This document shows positions 17,003-26,831 of a stretch of 64,000 nt of DNA, piece by piece. This DNA comes from Sinorhizobium sp. A49 (GTDB taxonomy: Bacteria > Pseudomonadota > Alphaproteobacteria > Rhizobiales > Rhizobiaceae). The translations under genes were made by a program, and so were the position numbers. Below the pieces are notes generated by a model that was not told where the DNA came from, did no database searches, and saw only the letters and a program-made list of their open reading frames with translations. Every line of letters begins with the position of its first letter. Position 1 is the first letter of the stretch. The stretch lies in the NCBI RefSeq assembly GCF_002002725.1, contig NZ_MUNW01000054.1, positions 1-64,000 on the forward strand, given 5' to 3'.

Positions 17003-17674
17003 TTGACTGACTATAACTTGGACACTTCCGTTGGAGCATTTGCATGCGAGCTTCCAGGGGCCGCCGAACTGCTCAGGCAGCACGGTATCAACTTTTGTTG
17101 CGGCGGTGAGGTGTCGCTTGCTGAGGCGGCCGCAGATGCCGGGGTCGATGCGGCCCACCTGCTCGCGCGTCTCCAGGCGCTCGAGCTTGAGGCAAGGCGC
17201 GAAGCACCGAGTGAGACCAGTGAGCTTATCGCTCATATCCTGGAGCGGTATCATCAGACGCACCGCAACGACTTGGAATGGCTGATCCCGCTCGCCCAGA
17301 AGGTAGAACACGTTCACGGTTCGCATCGCTCGGCGCCCCTGGGCCTGGCAGAGGCGCTGGCCGATCTGAAGGATCACCTCCTTCCCCACATGGCGCGGGA
17401 GGAGCTTGCTCTGTTTCCCATGATGCGCCATGAGCCGGACCCGGATATCGGGCATTTGATTGCTGGCATGCGGGACGATCATGCAACCGAAAGCCGGAGC
17501 CTCGCCACGATCGAGCATTTGACCCATGGCTTTGCGCTTCCGGGCGACGCCTGTCGGTCCTGGACAGCTCTCTATATCGGCGTTGAAAAGTTCTGCGACG
17601 ATCTTGTCACGCATATGCATCTGGAAAACGAGGTTCTGTTTCCTCGTTTTCCCACCATCGAAGCAGCCCGGTAG
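17003..17674 (+). CDS. dnrN: Iron-sulfur cluster repair di-iron protein (RIC, DnrN/ScdA/YtfE)
   Basis: A 223-residue cytoplasmic protein that repairs iron-sulfur clusters after nitrosative or oxidative damage. The N-terminal ScdA domain holds the HGINFCCGG motif (residues 27-35). The hemerythrin-like domain carries the likely di-iron ligands: H84, H105, H129 with E133, H160, H204 or H206 and E208 or E210. The start is TTG with AGGGAG seven bases upstream; no ATG fits. It stands between the DUF6522 gene and nosR, with an NnrR-like box upstream, consistent with induction by NO. Confidence 0.88.
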   Translation: MTDYNLDTSVGAFACELPGAAELLRQHGINFCCGGEVSLAEAAADAGVDAAHLLARLQALELEARREAPSETSELIAHILERYHQTHRNDLEWLIPLAQKVEHVHGSHRSAPLGLAEALADLKDHLLPHMAREELALFPMMRHEPDPDIGHLIAGMRDDHATESRSLATIEHLTHGFALPGDACRSWTALYIGVEKFCDDLVTHMHLENEVLFPRFPTIEAAR

Positions 17675-17697
17675 TCCTCCTGGCCCAGCGACAGCGC

Positions 17698-17727
17698 GTT
17701 CGGTTGGGTGAGGCTTCCCAACCGAAC
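17698..17727 (+). terminator. Hairpin after dnrN
   Basis: A perfect 11-bp stem, GTTCGGTTGGG (17698-17708) with CCCAACCGAAC (17717-17727), and an 8-base loop, 23 bases after the dnrN stop. No T run follows, so termination may be partial or Rho-assisted. Confidence 0.5.
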
Positions 17728-18091
17728 TGCCCGGCAGTTTCGCCTTTGCCTCACTCGGGAAGGCGTGCCTAAGGCGTTGTTCACGCGCGCTAATCCGCCC
17801 CGCGTTTGGGGTCGGGGAACGCTTGCGTCGCATGAAGGCAGCACCGTCGATGAACCTATCGGGCATGGCGGCGGCCAATCTCCATGGTCAATCGTGCCGT
17901 CGGCTATCCTCTTGCGGTCATTGTGTCAGGGGAGGGTGGTAGGCCAGCGGCACATTCCACCTTCGAATTGATTTCTTCTCGCGCCGATTACGGGCGAAGC
18001 GACGCTAATCTTCCTCAAGTCGGCCTGAAGCGCTGTGCGCGCAATGAATTTTGCTGGGGCCCCTGACTTCGGTCTGACAAGCAGCGGTTGT

Positions 18092-18105
18092 TTGAGCCAG
18101 ATCAA
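18092..18105 (+). promoter_or_regulatory. FNR/FixK-type box upstream of nosR
   Basis: TTGAG-CCAG-ATCAA matches the FNR/FixK consensus TTGAT-N4-ATCAA at nine of ten positions and lies 59 bases before the nosR start. This fits induction of the nos operon at low oxygen. Confidence 0.7.
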
Positions 18106-18164
18106 CGACCATCCTGCGCCAACGTCCCAATGGTCCTGCAACGATTTGCGGGAAACGCCCTGGA

Positions 18165-20321
18165 ATGAAATTCGTCCGTCTTGTCCTTCTGCTCTGTTTT
18201 GGCCTTTACTTCGCGGCATCGGCTAGCGCCGCTGCCGTATTGCCGGAGTATCTGCCTTCCGCAACAGCCTCGGATCTTGTGCCGGGAGCGGACGGCTTCG
18301 GCGCCGTGCGCGACGACCTGGCGGTCGCCCCGGTGCTGAAGGGCGGCCAGACGGTCGCATGGGTCTTTATCACTTCAGACTTTGTCGGAACGACCGGCTA
18401 TTCCGGCAAGCCGATCCATACCCTCGTGGCGGTGGACAAGGATGCTAAAATTGTCGGCGTCCGGCTGGTAAAGCACTCGGAGCCCATCGTCCTCATTGGC
18501 ATTCCCGATGCCAAGGTAAAGGCGCTTGTCGCGGGTTACTCCGGCCTCGATCTCGTCGCCGAGGCGAAGTCCGGTGGCACGACCCATGAAGTCGATATCA
18601 TCTCGGGCGCGACAGTGACGGTGATGGTCATCGACGATTCGATCGTTCGCTCCGGGCTTAAGGTCGCGCGCGCGCTCGGCCTCGGCGGACTGGCGCCGGA
18701 AAGGGCCAATACAGGCCCACGCTTCGAGATCGATCCTGCGGCCGCCGCGCCAGCCGACTGGGTCGAGGCAGAGGGTGACGGCACGCTGCGCCGCCTGTCG
18801 CTCGACGTTGCGCAGGTCAACGCTGCTTTCGCCGGCCATCCAGATGAACGCGCCCGCGATCGCGCGATTGGGCAAGCGCCGGAAACCACGTTCATCGAGA
18901 TGCAGGCGGCACTGGTCTCGGCGCCCCCCATCGCCAAGGCCCTTCTCGGGTCAGCCGGGGAGAAAAACCTGGAGGCATGGCTCGGTGAGGGCGAGCATGC
19001 CATCGCCCTCGTGGGGCGCGGCCTCTATTCCTTCAAGGGCTCAGGCTATGTGCGCGGCGGCATCTTCGATCGCATCGTGCTGATCCAGGACGATGTTTCC
19101 GTTCGCTTTCGTGATCGCGACCATCGTCGGCTGGGAGCCATTGCGCTCGCCAGCGCGCCGGAATTCAACGAGATGGACCTGTTCCGCATCCCAGCCGGCC
19201 TCGGCTTCGACCCGACAAAACCCTTCCGCATCCAGCTCCTGGCGCAGCGAGAGGTCGGGCCGATCGAAAAGGTCTTCCATACATTCGATCTGGGCTATCA
19301 GCTTCCGCAGAAATACCTGCGCGCCGTCGCGCCGCCGGCAAAGGACGTTGCCGCTGTTGGGGATCGTGGCGAAGGGGCCGCCCAGGCCGACCTGTGGAAG
19401 CGCATCTGGGACGACTCGAAACTGAAGATTGTAGTGCTGGGTGCCATGCTCGTTGTGCTGACGGGCGTGTTCTTCTTCCAGACCTACGCGGTCAGGAACG
19501 CTAGGGCGTTCTATATCTTCCGCATCATCTTCCTGATGGTGACGCTGGTTTTCCTCGGCTGGTACGCCAACGCACAGCTTTCCGTCGTCAACCTTATGGC
19601 GCTGTTCGGCAGCTTCGTCGCCGGCTTCAGCTGGCAGGCATTCCTGCTGGACCCGCTCACCTTCATCCTGTGGTTTGCCGTTGCAGCTGCACTCCTGTTC
19701 TGGGGGCGGGGAGCTTATTGCGGCTGGCTCTGCCCCTTCGGCGCCCTGCAGGAACTGACCAATCAGATCGCGCGCAAGCTGCGCATTCCGCAATGGACGC
19801 TGCCCTGGGGACTGCACGAACGGCTATGGCCGATCAAGTACATGATCTTCCTCGGTCTCTTCGGCGTCTCGCTGATCAGTGTCGAGCAGGCCGAGCACCT
19901 GGCTGAGATAGAGCCGTTCAAGACCGCGATCATCCTGAAGTTCATTCGTGCCTGGCCGTTCGTGGCCTATGCCGTCGCACTTCTCGTCGCCGGGCTCTTC
20001 GTTGAGCGGTTCTATTGCCGCTACCTCTGCCCGCTGGGTGCGGCGCTGGCGATCCCCGCGCGCATCCGAATGTTCGACTGGCTCAAGCGCTACCATGAAT
20101 GCGGAAACCCCTGCCAGACCTGCTCCAACCAGTGTCCTGTGCAGGCGATCCACCGCACCGGCGAGATCAATCCGAACGAGTGCATCAACTGCTTGCACTG
20201 CCAGGTGCTCTATCAGTCCGAAACTGTCTGCCCCGTCGTGATGAAGAAGATGAAGTCGCGGGCCAAGCTTGCGGCAAGCCCGGGCGGTGCGCCGATCCAC
20301 CAACCCACAGCCAAAGTTTAA
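18165..20321 (+). CDS. nosR: NosR, membrane FMN/iron-sulfur electron donor for N2O reductase
   Basis: A 718-residue polytopic protein needed for nosZ expression and electron supply. Residues 1-23 are a signal peptide; a periplasmic FMN-binding domain follows with the flavinylation motif D144-IISGAT150, Thr150 being the likely FMN attachment site. Several helices (about 425-620) include two CxxxCP motifs (CGWLCPFGA, CRYLCPLGA), and the C-terminus has two ferredoxin-like clusters (CGNPCQTCSNQCP and CINCLHCQVLYQSETVCP). It is first in the nosRZDFYLX operon, 59 bases after an FNR box. Confidence 0.96.
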   Translation: MKFVRLVLLLCFGLYFAASASAAAVLPEYLPSATASDLVPGADGFGAVRDDLAVAPVLKGGQTVAWVFITSDFVGTTGYSGKPIHTLVAVDKDAKIVGVRLVKHSEPIVLIGIPDAKVKALVAGYSGLDLVAEAKSGGTTHEVDIISGATVTVMVIDDSIVRSGLKVARALGLGGLAPERANTGPRFEIDPAAAAPADWVEAEGDGTLRRLSLDVAQVNAAFAGHPDERARDRAIGQAPETTFIEMQAALVSAPPIAKALLGSAGEKNLEAWLGEGEHAIALVGRGLYSFKGSGYVRGGIFDRIVLIQDDVSVRFRDRDHRRLGAIALASAPEFNEMDLFRIPAGLGFDPTKPFRIQLLAQREVGPIEKVFHTFDLGYQLPQKYLRAVAPPAKDVAAVGDRGEGAAQADLWKRIWDDSKLKIVVLGAMLVVLTGVFFFQTYAVRNARAFYIFRIIFLMVTLVFLGWYANAQLSVVNLMALFGSFVAGFSWQAFLLDPLTFILWFAVAAALLFWGRGAYCGWLCPFGALQELTNQIARKLRIPQWTLPWGLHERLWPIKYMIFLGLFGVSLISVEQAEHLAEIEPFKTAIILKFIRAWPFVAYAVALLVAGLFVERFYCRYLCPLGAALAIPARIRMFDWLKRYHECGNPCQTCSNQCPVQAIHRTGEINPNECINCLHCQVLYQSETVCPVVMKKMKSRAKLAASPGGAPIHQPTAKV

Positions 20322-20357
20322 TCGAAGCCAAGGTTCAAACAAAAAAGGAACCCGATC

Positions 20358-22286
20358 ATGGAATCAAATGAAAACAAGGGACTGAGCCGCCGGGCTCTCT
20401 TCAGCGCCACGGCCGGCAGCGCCATCCTGGCCGGCACGGTGGGGCCGGCCGCACTGGGCTTCGGCGCTTCAGGACTGGCTACTCCGGCCCGTGCCGCGAC
20501 AGGTGCCGACGGCTCGGTCGCACCCGGCAAGCTGGACGATTATTACGGCTTCTGGTCCTCAGGCCAGACGGGCGAGATGCGTATTCTCGGCATTCCCTCG
20601 ATGCGCGAACTGATGCGGGTTCCGGTGTTCAACCGTTGCTCGGCCACCGGCTGGGGCCAGACCAACGAATCGATCCACATCCACCAGAGAACGATGAGTG
20701 AAAAGACGAAGAAGCAGCTTGCCGCCAACGGCAAGAAAATTCACGACAACGGCGACCTGCACCACGTCCATATGTCCTTCACCGACGGCAAATACGACGG
20801 CCGCTACCTGTTCATGAACGACAAGGCCAACACGCGCGTTGCGCGCGTGCGCTGCGACGTGATGAAGACAGACGCCATCCTGGAGATCCCCAACGCCAAG
20901 GGCATTCACGGCATGCGTCCGCAGAAATGGCCACGTTCGAACTATGTCTTCTGCAATGGCGAGGACGAAGCGCCGCTCGTCAACGACGGCTCCACGATGA
21001 AGGATGTTTCGACCTATGTGAACGTCTTTACCGCTGTCGATGCCGACAAGTGGGACGTGGCCTGGCAGGTGAAGGTCTCGGGCAACCTCGACAATTGCGA
21101 CGCCGACTACGAAGGCAAGTGGGCGTTCTCGACCAGCTACAACTCCGAAATGGGTATGACGCTGGAGGAGATGACCAAATCCGAGATGGACCATGTCGTC
21201 GTCTTCAACATCGTCGAGATCGAGAAGGCCATCGCGGCCGGGCAATATGAGGAGATCAACGGCGTCAAGGTGGTGGACGGGCGCAAGGAGGCCAAGTCGC
21301 TCTTCACGCGCTACATCCCGATCGCGAACAATCCGCACGGCTGCAACATGGCGCCGGACAGGAAGCACCTGTGCGTCGCCGGCAAGCTCTCACCGACCGT
21401 CACCGTGCTGGACGTGACGAAGTTCGACGCCCTGTTCTACGACAATGCCGAGCCGCGCAGCGCTGTGGTGGCGGAGCCTGAACTGGGCCTCGGCCCGTTG
21501 CACACGGCCTTTGACGGGCGCGGCAACGCCTATACCTCGCTCTTCCTCGATAGCCAGGTGGTCAAGTGGAACATAGAGGAGGCGATCCGCGCCTATGCCG
21601 GAGAAAAGATCAACCCGATCAAGGACAAGCTCGACGTTCAATACCAGCCCGGCCACCTGAAGACGGTGATGGGCGAGACGCTGGACGCCACAAGCGACTG
21701 GCTGGTGTGCCTGTGCAAATTCTCCAAGGACCGGTTCCTGAATGTTGGCCCGCTGAAGCCGGAAAACGATCAGCTGATCGACATTTCCGGTGACAAGATG
21801 GTGCTGGTGCACGACGGCCCGAACTTTGCAGAACCGCATGACGCAATCGCCGTCGCCCCCTCTATCCTGCCGAATATCCGCTCGGTCTGGGACCGGAAGG
21901 ACCCATTGTGGGCCGAAACACGCAAGCAGGCCGAGGCCGATGGCGTCAACATTGACGAATGGACGGACGCGGTGATCCGCGACGGCAACAAGGTTCGCGT
22001 CTATCTGACCTCGGTCGCGCCCAGCTTCAGCCAGGAAAGCTTCACGGTGAAGGAGGGCGACGAGATCACGGTCATCGTCACCAATCTCGACGAGATCGAC
22101 GACCTCACCCACGGTTTCACCATGGGCAACCATGGCGTGGCGATGGAGGTTGGGCCTCAGCAGACGAGTTCCGTCACCTTCGTCGCGGCCAATCCCGGCG
22201 TCTACTGGTACTATTGCCAGTGGTTCTGCCATGCCCTGCATATGGAAATGCGCGGACGCATGTTCGTGGAACCGAAGGGCGCCTGA
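20358..22286 (+). CDS. nosZ: Nitrous-oxide reductase, clade I (Tat-exported)
   Basis: A 642-residue periplasmic multicopper enzyme that reduces N2O to N2. The Tat signal SRRALFSAT (10-18) identifies clade I. Seven His for the CuZ cluster are visible: H135, H136, H184, H327, H382, H433, H494. The C-terminal cupredoxin domain has the CuA ligands H585, C620, W622, C624, H628 and M631 ([12 protein letters not shown]). AAAGGAA precedes the ATG. It has full family length with no missing ligand, so it is predicted active. Confidence 0.97.
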   Translation: MESNENKGLSRRALFSATAGSAILAGTVGPAALGFGASGLATPARAATGADGSVAPGKLDDYYGFWSSGQTGEMRILGIPSMRELMRVPVFNRCSATGWGQTNESIHIHQRTMSEKTKKQLAANGKKIHDNGDLHHVHMSFTDGKYDGRYLFMNDKANTRVARVRCDVMKTDAILEIPNAKGIHGMRPQKWPRSNYVFCNGEDEAPLVNDGSTMKDVSTYVNVFTAVDADKWDVAWQVKVSGNLDNCDADYEGKWAFSTSYNSEMGMTLEEMTKSEMDHVVVFNIVEIEKAIAAGQYEEINGVKVVDGRKEAKSLFTRYIPIANNPHGCNMAPDRKHLCVAGKLSPTVTVLDVTKFDALFYDNAEPRSAVVAEPELGLGPLHTAFDGRGNAYTSLFLDSQVVKWNIEEAIRAYAGEKINPIKDKLDVQYQPGHLKTVMGETLDATSDWLVCLCKFSKDRFLNVGPLKPENDQLIDISGDKMVLVHDGPNFAEPHDAIAVAPSILPNIRSVWDRKDPLWAETRKQAEADGVNIDEWTDAVIRDGNKVRVYLTSVAPSFSQESFTVKEGDEITVIVTNLDEIDDLTHGFTMGNHGVAMEVGPQQTSSVTFVAANPGVYWYYCQWFCHALHMEMRGRMFVEPKGA

Positions 22287-22289
22287 TCG

Positions 22290-23618
22290 ATGCGCCTGTC
22301 CGTTTTCCTGATCGGCCTTCTTCTCGCCTCGCCGCTCGCAGCGGCGGAGCGCGCGGTCATGCCGGGTACGGGCAGCCTCGCAGCGGCCATCGCCGGGGCT
22401 AAATCCGGCGATGTGCTGACACTGACCGACGGGGCCTATTTCGGCCCCGTCACCGTCGACCGGTCCCTCACTATCACCGGCCCTCGCGGAGCGGTGGTCG
22501 ATGGGATCGGGCAAGGCAGCGTGGTGACGATCACCGCGCCGGACGTGACCTTGTCAGGGTTCACCGTCACCGGCTCGGGTCGTGTGAACCAGGACCTCGA
22601 TTCCGGTGTGAAGATTGTCCAGGGCGCCGACCGCGCCCGCATAGAAGGACTGCGCGTCATCGACAATATGCACGGCATCGACGTGCACGGCGGTCGCAAC
22701 GCTAATGTGACCGGGAACGAAATCATCGGCACACGCAGTCCCCGCATGAACGAGCGTGGCAACGGCATCTATGTGTGGAACAGTCCCGGCGCACTGTTGG
22801 AGGGCAATGCCATCCGTTACGGTCGCGACGGCATCTTTTCCAACGCCAGCGCCGACAGTGTCTACCGCGGCAACGTCATGCGCGACCTGCGCTTTGCCGT
22901 GCACTTCATGTACACCCGCAATACCGAGGTTTCCGACAACATCTCGATCGGCAACCATCTCGGTTTCGCCATTATGTTCTCCAATCGCGCGAAGATCCTG
23001 AACAATCTCAGTCTTGGCGACCGCGAGCACGGGCTGATGCTGAACTATGCCAACAATGCCGACGTGTCCGGCAATCTGGTGCGCGGCGGCACGAAGAAAT
23101 GCCTCTTCATCTACAACGCCCACAAGAATCTGATCTGGGACAACCGGTTCGAGAACTGCGGCATCGGCATCCATTTCACGGCTGGATCGGAGAAGAATGT
23201 CCTGACGGGCAACGCCTTCATCGCCAACCGCGAGCAGGTGAAATATGTCGGCACCCGCAACATGGAATGGAGCCATGATGGCCGCGGCAATTTCTGGTCC
23301 GACCATCCGGCCTTCGACCTCAACGGCGACGGCATTGCGGACAGTTTCTACCGCCCCAACGACCTGGTGGACCAGATCCTCTGGTCGCAGCCGGCGGCAA
23401 GCCTGCTCATCGGCTCGCCCGCCGTGCAGATCGTACGCTGGAGCCAGCGCGATTTCCCCGCCACGCTGCCCGGAGGCGTGCGCGACAGCGTGCCGCTGAT
23501 GCGGCCCCTGACCATCCCTGTCCCGCTCGAAATCCTTGCCTACGAGGCCGAGGCCGCCGGGCGCTGGACCGAAGGAAACTATGATGACACCGACGCTGAC
23601 AATCTCTCGGCTCACTAA
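22290..23618 (+). CDS. nosD: NosD, periplasmic copper-site maturation protein
   Basis: A 442-residue secreted protein with a signal peptide (residues 1-19, MRLSVFLIGLLLASPLAAA) and a right-handed beta-helix made of CASH-type repeats (many G-N-x-I and N-N-x-S turns, such as ITGPRGAVVDGIGQGSVVTI). With NosF and NosY it forms the complex that delivers copper and sulfur for assembly of CuZ in NosZ. The start is four bases after the nosZ stop. Its end overlaps nosF by 38 bases. Confidence 0.94.
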   Translation: MRLSVFLIGLLLASPLAAAERAVMPGTGSLAAAIAGAKSGDVLTLTDGAYFGPVTVDRSLTITGPRGAVVDGIGQGSVVTITAPDVTLSGFTVTGSGRVNQDLDSGVKIVQGADRARIEGLRVIDNMHGIDVHGGRNANVTGNEIIGTRSPRMNERGNGIYVWNSPGALLEGNAIRYGRDGIFSNASADSVYRGNVMRDLRFAVHFMYTRNTEVSDNISIGNHLGFAIMFSNRAKILNNLSLGDREHGLMLNYANNADVSGNLVRGGTKKCLFIYNAHKNLIWDNRFENCGIGIHFTAGSEKNVLTGNAFIANREQVKYVGTRNMEWSHDGRGNFWSDHPAFDLNGDGIADSFYRPNDLVDQILWSQPAASLLIGSPAVQIVRWSQRDFPATLPGGVRDSVPLMRPLTIPVPLEILAYEAEAAGRWTEGNYDDTDADNLSAH

Positions 23619-24483
23619 ACGCTTCCAATCGGTGGAAGCGCTGAAGTCCGTCTCCCTGACGCTGGAGCCGGGACGGCGCGCAGCGCTGCTCGGCCATAAC
23701 GGCGCCGGCAAGTCGACGATGATGAAGATCGTACTTGGTCTCATTCCCTTCGACAGTGGCGAGGTCTCGGTCTGCGGCACTGCCCCTGGCTCGCCTGCTG
23801 CGCGGGCGCAGGTGGCGTATTTGCCGGAAAATGCCGCCTTTCACCCGGCCCTGACTGGAGAAGAGCAGGTTCGCCACTATCTCGCGCTGCGTGGCGAAAA
23901 CCCGCGGCAGGCCATAGAGCTTCTTGCGCGGGTCGGGCTTGGCCATGCCGCGCGGCGGCGGATCGGCACCTATTCCAAGGGCATGCGCCAGCGCGTGGGG
24001 TTGGCCCAGACCCTTATCGGCCGCCCGCGTCTCCTGGTGCTGGACGAACCAACCTCGGGTCTCGACCCGGTGTCGCGACGGGACTTCTACGATCTGCTCG
24101 ACGGGTTGGCCGCCGAGGGAACGGCCATCCTGCTCTCCTCTCACGTGTTGACCGAGGTGGAGGCACGCACCGACCGCATCCTCATCCTGTCCGGTGGGGA
24201 ACTGGTGGCCGAAGGGACGCTTGCCGATCTTCGGGCCCGCGCTGCGCTCCCGGTCGCTTTTTCCGTTCGCCCGGCGTCCGGCCATTCAGCGGTGCTGGCG
24301 GCAACTTTTCCTGAAGGCACACCAGGCGGGGACGGTCTCGTGCGCCTTTGCTGCGCGCAATCGGAAAAACTGCCGCTCCTTGCCCGCATCGCAGCGCTCG
24401 GGAACGCCGTTGTCGATCTCGATGTGATCCCGCCCAGCCTTGAGGATATCTACAGCCATTTCAGCCGGAGGGACGGGCAATGA
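23581..24483 (+). CDS. nosF: NosF, ABC ATPase for CuZ assembly
   Basis: A 300-residue ATPase that drives the NosFY transporter working with NosD. Walker A GHNGAGKST (38-46), signature YSKGMRQRVGLAQ and Walker B LLVLDEPTSGLDP are intact, followed by a C-terminal domain of about 80 residues. The start used is the first of two adjacent ATGs at 23581, inside the end of nosD, with GGA six bases before. ATGA overlap with nosY. Confidence 0.94.
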   Translation: MMTPTLTISRLTKRFQSVEALKSVSLTLEPGRRAALLGHNGAGKSTMMKIVLGLIPFDSGEVSVCGTAPGSPAARAQVAYLPENAAFHPALTGEEQVRHYLALRGENPRQAIELLARVGLGHAARRRIGTYSKGMRQRVGLAQTLIGRPRLLVLDEPTSGLDPVSRRDFYDLLDGLAAEGTAILLSSHVLTEVEARTDRILILSGGELVAEGTLADLRARAALPVAFSVRPASGHSAVLAATFPEGTPGGDGLVRLCCAQSEKLPLLARIAALGNAVVDLDVIPPSLEDIYSHFSRRDGQ

Positions 24484-25301
24484 ACCGCATCCTTGCCACC
24501 GCCATGTGTGAATTCCGCATCGCTTTTCGCAATCGTTGGGTCTCTATTGCCACGGGCATGATGGTGCTGTTCGCTCTGGTTCTGGCCGCCGCCGGCTCGG
24601 CCCCGACGGGCGATGTCGGCGTCGACCGGCTCTCCGTGACGGTCGCCTCGCTGACATCGCTTGCGGTCTATCTCGTTCCGTTGCTGGCATTGCTGATGAG
24701 TTTCGACGCCGTGGCGGGTGAGGTGGAGCGCGGCACGCTGCCGCTGCTTCTGACCTATCCCGTCTCGCGCCTGCAGATCCTGCTCGGCAAGCTTCTGGCG
24801 CATCTCGCAATCCTCGGTCTTGCCGTGACGCTCGGTTATGGCACTGCAGCCTTGGTGGCAGTCTTGTCCGATCCGGAAGCAGTCAACGGGCTCGGCGCGT
24901 TGTGGCGGCTGATCTGGTCCTCGGTCCTGCTGGGTGCGACATTTCTCGGCACGGGTTATGCGCTTTCAGCATTGGCGCGACGGCCGTCGGGGGCGGCGGG
25001 GCTGGCCATTGCCCTCTGGCTGGTGGCGGTGGTGCTCTACGACCTCGCCCTGTTGGCGCTGATCGTTACGGATGGAGGCGGTGCCTTCACCACACAGGCA
25101 TTGCCCGCCGCTCTGCTCGCCAACCCGGCCGACGCCTTTCGCGTCTTCAATCTCTCGGCGGCGCAAGCCGTTGCTGCCGCTGGCGGTCTAGGTGGGGCTG
25201 CGGGCGCAATCCCGCTCTGGCAATCGGCAGCCTCACTCCTCTTCTGGCCGTTTGCCGCCATTGCACTCGCTGCCGCAGCCTTCCGGAAGGTGACGCCATG
25301 A
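24480..25301 (+). CDS. nosY: NosY, ABC permease for CuZ assembly
   Basis: A 273-residue membrane protein with about six helices and an ABC-2-type layout: a short cytoplasmic N-terminus, helix at 20-42, the DAVAGEVERGTLPLLLTYPVSR stretch near 80-100 typical of NosY, and Ala/Leu-rich helices to the end. It pairs with NosF. Overlaps of four bases (ATGA) at both ends show tight coupling with nosF and nosL. Confidence 0.93.
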   Translation: MNRILATAMCEFRIAFRNRWVSIATGMMVLFALVLAAAGSAPTGDVGVDRLSVTVASLTSLAVYLVPLLALLMSFDAVAGEVERGTLPLLLTYPVSRLQILLGKLLAHLAILGLAVTLGYGTAALVAVLSDPEAVNGLGALWRLIWSSVLLGATFLGTGYALSALARRPSGAAGLAIALWLVAVVLYDLALLALIVTDGGGAFTTQALPAALLANPADAFRVFNLSAAQAVAAAGGLGGAAGAIPLWQSAASLLFWPFAAIALAAAAFRKVTP

Positions 25302-25879
25302 GGAAACGATTTCGCTTCATCCTGCTCGCTGCAGGGCTTGTGCTGCTTGCCGCCTGCAAAGAGCACGCTAGCCAAAGTATCGTGCCCTTGGACATGACGC
25401 CCGAGACCCTCGGTCATTACTGTCAGATGAACCTGCTGGAGCATCCCGGCCCGAAGGCCCAGATTTTTCTTGACGGAAGCCCGGCGCCGCTGTTCTTCAG
25501 CCAGGTGCGTGACGCCATCGCCTACGCTCGTGGGCCGGAGCAGATTGCGCCGATCCGTGCCATCTATGTCAATGACATGGGGGCTTCAGGGGCAACATGG
25601 GACCAGCCGGGTGACGGCAACTGGGTTGCCGCCGATAAGGCGTTCTACGTCGTTGGCTCTGCCCGTCGAGGTGGCATGGGCGCACCTGAAGCCGTGCCCT
25701 TTTCGAGCCGCGATGCGGCTGCGGCTTTCGTCCTTGTCGAGGGCGGCCAGGTGCTGGCGCTTGCCAATATTACCGATGCCATGGTTCTGACCCCGGTTGA
25801 GACCGGCTCGGAGCAGGGGGCGGACGACGACGATTATCTCGGCCGTGTGCGTGCACTGCCTCATCCAGCCGGAGGTTGA
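25298..25879 (+). CDS. nosL: NosL, copper-binding lipoprotein
   Basis: A 193-residue outer-facing lipoprotein. The lipobox LLAAC puts the lipidated Cys at residue 20. A conserved YCQMNL (about 47-52) resembles the Cu(I)-binding C-x-M of NosL. The middle (VNDMGASGATWDQP, NWVAADKAFYVVGSARRGGM, AAAFVLVEGG) fits the family. It delivers copper to the NosDFY complex. ATGA overlap with nosY; four bases before nosX. Confidence 0.93.
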   Translation: MRKRFRFILLAAGLVLLAACKEHASQSIVPLDMTPETLGHYCQMNLLEHPGPKAQIFLDGSPAPLFFSQVRDAIAYARGPEQIAPIRAIYVNDMGASGATWDQPGDGNWVAADKAFYVVGSARRGGMGAPEAVPFSSRDAAAAFVLVEGGQVLALANITDAMVLTPVETGSEQGADDDDYLGRVRALPHPAGG

Positions 25880-25883
25880 TCCC

Positions 25884-26831
25884 ATGATGCTGACCCGACG
25901 CCGCCTGATCGCAATTTCCGCAGTCCTGGCAACTGTGCCCGGTGCAGCCCGCGCCAAGACCGCACCCCGCTTCTGGACTGGCCAGGCGCTTGGCGCGCGT
26001 GCCTCTATCCGGATTGATCACCCTGATGCTGACGTCATCGTCACGCGCGTGATGGCCGAGGTAGATCGCCTGGAAAACATCCTCAGTCTCTATCGTCCGC
26101 ACAGTGCGCTTTCACGGCTGAACCGCGATGGTCACCTTGCTGCCCCGCCCTTCGAGCTGCTGGAATGTCTGTCACTGGCCGGCGCCGTGTATCGGGCGAG
26201 CGATGGCCGGTTCGATCCGACTGTGCAGCCGCTCTGGCGGCTCTGGGCCGAATCCGGCGTAAACGGGAAGCGACCGGATGCGGCGGCTGTCGAACGAACT
26301 CGGGCCGATACTGGCTGGGGCAAGGTGAAGCTTGAAGCTGCGGCGATCACTCTGCATCCAGGTATGGCGCTGACGCTGAATGGGATCGGTCAAGGATATG
26401 TCGCCGACCGGGTCGCCGTGCTTCTGAATGCTGAGGGGCTGACCAACGTCCTGATCGACACAGGCGAATTGCGTGCCCTCGGGGGACGGCCGGAGGGTGG
26501 CGAGTGGCCGGTGCGATTGGAAACGGGGGAGCGCCTGACGTTGCGCCAACGCGCACTGGCCACCTCCGCACCTCTCGGTACAACCTTCGATCAGGCCGGG
26601 AGAGACGGTCATATCCTCGATCCTGCGACCGGGGTGCCCGCGCCAGCGAACTGGTGCTCTGTCTCGGTGTCTGCCGCTTCCGCCGCCATAGCCGATGCAC
26701 TCGCGACAGCCGCTTGCCTCCTGCCGGACGATGGATCGATCCTCGCCATGATCGGGCATTTTGAAGGTGCGCGCTTGGAAGGGCTGTCTCGCCTGTCTTC
26801 GAAAGCGGTGCGGCGGCAGAATAGAGCTTGA
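25884..26831 (+). CDS. nosX: NosX, ApbE-like FMN transferase for NosR
   Basis: A 315-residue ApbE-family flavin transferase. The N-terminus has twin Arg and a hydrophobic stretch (MMLTRRRLIAISAVLATVPG) like a Tat or Sec signal, so it acts in the periplasm. Family motifs: FWTGQALGARASI, ENILSLYRPHSALSRLN, LNGIGQGYVADRV and the C-terminal ASAAIADALATAACLL. It attaches FMN covalently to the Thr of NosR. The start at 25884 has GGAGG eight bases upstream. Last gene of the nos operon. Confidence 0.93.
   Translation: MMLTRRRLIAISAVLATVPGAARAKTAPRFWTGQALGARASIRIDHPDADVIVTRVMAEVDRLENILSLYRPHSALSRLNRDGHLAAPPFELLECLSLAGAVYRASDGRFDPTVQPLWRLWAESGVNGKRPDAAAVERTRADTGWGKVKLEAAAITLHPGMALTLNGIGQGYVADRVAVLLNAEGLTNVLIDTGELRALGGRPEGGEWPVRLETGERLTLRQRALATSAPLGTTFDQAGRDGHILDPATGVPAPANWCSVSVSAASAAIADALATAACLLPDDGSILAMIGHFEGARLEGLSRLSSKAVRRQNRA

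Larger units (their letters stand above)
17675..18164. other. Intergenic region between dnrN and nosR
   Basis: About 490 bases. It contains a terminator-like hairpin just after dnrN and an FNR-type box close to nosR, both listed separately. Other open frames here lack support. Confidence 0.5.
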
